Source of the DNA: Dicaeum eximium
Taxonomy: Eukaryota; Chordata; Aves; Passeriformes; Dicaeidae
Direction of reading: 5' to 3'
Assembly (NCBI GenBank): GCA_013396995.1
Contig: VWZP01010268.1
Span: forward strand, 558,001 to 622,000
Length of the DNA: 64,000 bases
Shown here: positions 61,540 to 64,000 of the stretch, one piece after another
Numbering within the stretch: the first letter of the stretch is position 1
Layout of the letters: each line of letters starts with the position of its first letter
The notes under the pieces: model-generated
Seen by the model: the letters and a program-made list of their open reading frames with translations, nothing else
Database searches by the model: none
Told to the model about the DNA's origin: nothing
Program-made: the position numbers and the translations under genes

Positions 61540-64000
61540 AGTTGCAATTATTACTTTATCAAATGGGAGTTGCTCTTTTTATTCTAGTTGGGTTTTTTAT
61601 TAGCTGTGCCAGCTCCAAGAATCTGGATTTGCAAGAAAAAGTGAGGATATAAAGAAATATTCTTCTTTATTTGTTTCATAATATTATGTCTGTTTTTAGG
61701 CTGTATCAATGACACTCTTTCCACAGACAGGCTTTGAATCAGATGCACAGAGGCAAAAATGCTGTGTGCATTTTTTTCACGTCTTTTGCTATAAATGTTG
61801 GTTTAGTGTGATATAGTGGACAATAACCACTGCCAAGTGATATTTTAGGTTTCACATATCAAATTAGAAAGCAAAATTAAATAAGAAAAGTAGTTTTTCA
61901 AATCTTGCACAGTTTTCTGAGTTTTAATTGGATTTTCCATGGTCAAATAGGATCATATTTAATTCCCTCAGCATAGCTTCATTTACTTGGTTTGATAGGC
62001 AGTCATAAAAATGGACATAGGAATTAGCATACCTCTAAGAGGACCAGAGTAGTTCTCAGTGAAATCAGCTATGCTTTCAGGCTGCCTGCAGACAGACTAA
62101 TGTCTTGACATTACTACCAGTGTCATACATAGACATGAGTCAGAGTAAGAAATTGCATTCACATCATGATGTTTAACCATGTCATAAAACAGAGGGCCTC
62201 TGTGGGTTATTTGTCCTTAGCAAGAGAAGAAACTGCTCTCATGTAAGCTGCCTTAGGGTCCAGAGATGCTTCTTGCTTGACCTAAGGTTACCAGCTTGGA
62301 CTAATCAACAGATTTGCTGAAAAACCAAGCCAGAGACAAATACCAGGAAAAGGGTAGCACAGTCTGCACATTTTTTCTGACCTGCAGTAAAAATCCCAAA
62401 GTAGGTTACTTTTAATAAATTCTCTGTGATGTGCATTTTGAGGGATATAATCCAGGTCTCTAGTGGTAAAAGTAAGTGCCTCTTCTTACCTGACCTACTT
62501 GGTTTGAGGTAGTACACTGTGTAAGCAGGTCTTGTCTAGAATGTCAAATTTCAAAATTAGCATATACCAAAGTGCTTCCTGACAAGTTTCCTGTTGTTCA
62601 CCAAAAACTTCTGTTGGAAATATGTCTTTGTCTTGAGTGGAATTCCTGGCTCAGTGGCAAAGCGGGTGCCTGAGGTGGCAGACACCTAGTTTGAGAGGGG
62701 GGATTTCAGATCTTTGCCTATTCTAATGCAATCCAAGGATAGAAACCACTGCACGACACCATACATGACCAGGGCACTGGCCATCTTAAGGGAAAGGACC
62801 TTGCTCTTTCCTTTTCCCCTAAAGAACTGCAAACATCATTATGTCATCCCAATGTGGACATGCACAAAGCTGTATCTTTTGAAATTTAGGAGTAGCTTTG
62901 TTAAAAATCCCTTTGTATTATGCTCTGGTTATATCACTAGATGTGGACAAAGCCAAATCCATGAAGCTTGGATGATGTCATTCACCAAAATATTTGAGCT
63001 TAAAAAGACTTCCCAAACCTCTTTGGGACCATGCTGCTCCCATTGCTGTATGTGCAGGGCAGATTTCCCTTGTACTGAACTGGTCTGGATGTGGAAATGA
63101 CTTTATTGTTCCCAGACTGGGCGGAGTGAGTTTCTTTTGTTCTCAAGTGTGAGGTGAGAAATTTCAGCCGCAGCCTGGCTGAAACAGGTCTGGCTCCATT
63201 CAGTGTGCTCTCAGCCAGCCAGTGTGTCTGTGGCCACTGCCTGGTAGCCACCAAGATTTCTTCTGGGGCCTCAGAAGCAGCTTGGTGGCACCCTTAGAGG
63301 TTCTGGCTGTACAGGCTATAGCTTTGACATCTCTTTTTTCTCAGGAGCTGACTTATTTGGCACACACCACTCTGCAGGTGTGCAAGATGACATTTTGCTC
63401 CCCAGTACTAGGCTTCCTGGCCCCATCATTCCTGCACTTCCCCAAAGCCCTCGCCCACCTCAGTGAGCTCACAGTAGCTTGTGTGCTGTGTGGGGAATGC
63501 CTGATTCCCCTCCAAGTTCAGACTCTTCACATGGGAACAGAAGCATCCTGAAGAAAGTCACTCCACTCATGTGAAACATCATGTCTACCTGATTGGTCTT
63601 CAGGCTAGCCAGTGCTAAAACAAAACTCCAGGCCAGGAGAAGGCTTTGGTATCCTTAATGAAGAAGCAACTAATCATGGTAGGAGTGTGCCATCCTCTGA
63701 AAAGAGATCTGATGAGCAGAAGAGGCCTGAGGTATAGACAGATCCAACTACAATGCCTGTTGTGGGAACAATACAAGAGGTCACAGCCAAGCACAGGGCT
63801 GGATTTTGGACAAATCCTGTGAGCTAACCAACTCAATAAGAAAACTGATACTGAGAAGCAGGTGGAGGGCTCACTCACCCTTGCTGAAGAAAGGCCCAAG
63901 ACAGGCAATCAAAATTCCAAGCCAGAATAATGAAATTGATCCTGCAGGAGAACAGGCAGCCCAAAGCTTCAGGAGAAGCTGGTGCTTCAGCAAGTGACCA
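61540..64000. other. Intergenic, no gene recognised
   Basis: No coding exon was recognised, including the expected downstream neighbour SLC18A1 on the minus strand. Frames of up to 128 codons (62,714-63,100) show no domain. The one item of note is the tRNA-like sequence near 62,647. Confidence 0.6.
62642..62705 (+). other. Possible tRNA-like sequence
   Basis: TGGCTCAGTGG (62,647-62,657) matches a tRNA A box. About 42 bases later TAGTTTGAGAGGG (62,687-62,699) resembles a mutated B box. A partial D stem (GCTC with AAGC) and a short TGCC/GGCA stem lie between them. No acceptor stem is evident, so this is at most a decayed tRNA pseudogene or SINE head. Confidence 0.3.

Noticed and set aside
62714..63100. 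128-codon plus-strand frame near the window end
   Set aside because: No similarity to any family I know, including SLC18A1, and no coding-like periodicity visible by eye.
1..64000. CRISPR array, operon or bacterial mobile system
   Set aside because: The sequence is vertebrate intron and intergenic DNA, with no regularly spaced direct repeats of CRISPR type and no prokaryotic gene layout.

Overview
This window is vertebrate nuclear DNA, most likely from a bird. Its only recognisable host gene is the 3' half of lipoprotein lipase (LPL), on the + strand at about 0.4 to 7.8 kb. The bird assignment rests on three things: an LPL reading frame that continues into exon 10; CR1 LINE copies, several ending in the ATTCTATGA-type 3' tail typical of avian CR1; and compact retroviral LTRs of avian ERVK-like and ERVL-like type. 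LPL is Z-linked in chicken, so this may be a Z-chromosome segment, but that is inference from synteny and is not shown here.

Layout. Bases 1-439 are the end of intron 4. Exons 5 to 10 follow at 440-673, 915-1157, 2238-2358, 3103-3285, 4461-4565 and from 5550, with the stop codon at 5593-5595 and a 3' UTR that probably ends near 7.8 kb. The first five exons have the same lengths as I recall for human LPL (234, 243, 121, 183 and 105 bp). They carry the catalytic Asp and His, the lid loop, the heparin-binding and furin-type basic cluster, the PLAT domain and the tryptophan-rich lipid-binding loop. Exons 1 to 4, with the signal peptide and catalytic Ser, lie outside the window.

From about 7.8 kb to the end (about 56 kb) I found no protein-coding gene. 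The open frames there are short and have no recognisable domain, or belong to dead retroelements. This region holds six CR1 copies or fragments (14.28-15.98 kb on the minus strand; 38.54, 41.95, 46.38-48.35, 52.29-52.99 and 61.33 kb on the plus strand). It also holds an ERVK-like solo LTR flanked by a 6-bp direct repeat (13.57-14.23 kb), an ERVL-like LTR (48.55-48.92 kb), and an unidentified LTR-like element with a GC-rich half (50.15-50.77 kb). Smaller items are two diverged copies of an unidentified old repeat (26.72 and 27.58 kb), a MIR-like SINE remnant (25.8 kb), a weak tRNA-like sequence (62.65 kb), a perfect (ATC)21 microsatellite (40.35 kb) and several short hairpins and tandem repeats.

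I found no operon, CRISPR array or other multi-gene system, and nothing I would call a new biological system. The points most worth a second look are the avian C-terminal tail of LPL, the unassigned 616-bp element, the old direct-repeat pair and two clean hairpins. Family names for the repeats come from recognition by eye and have not been checked against a repeat library.
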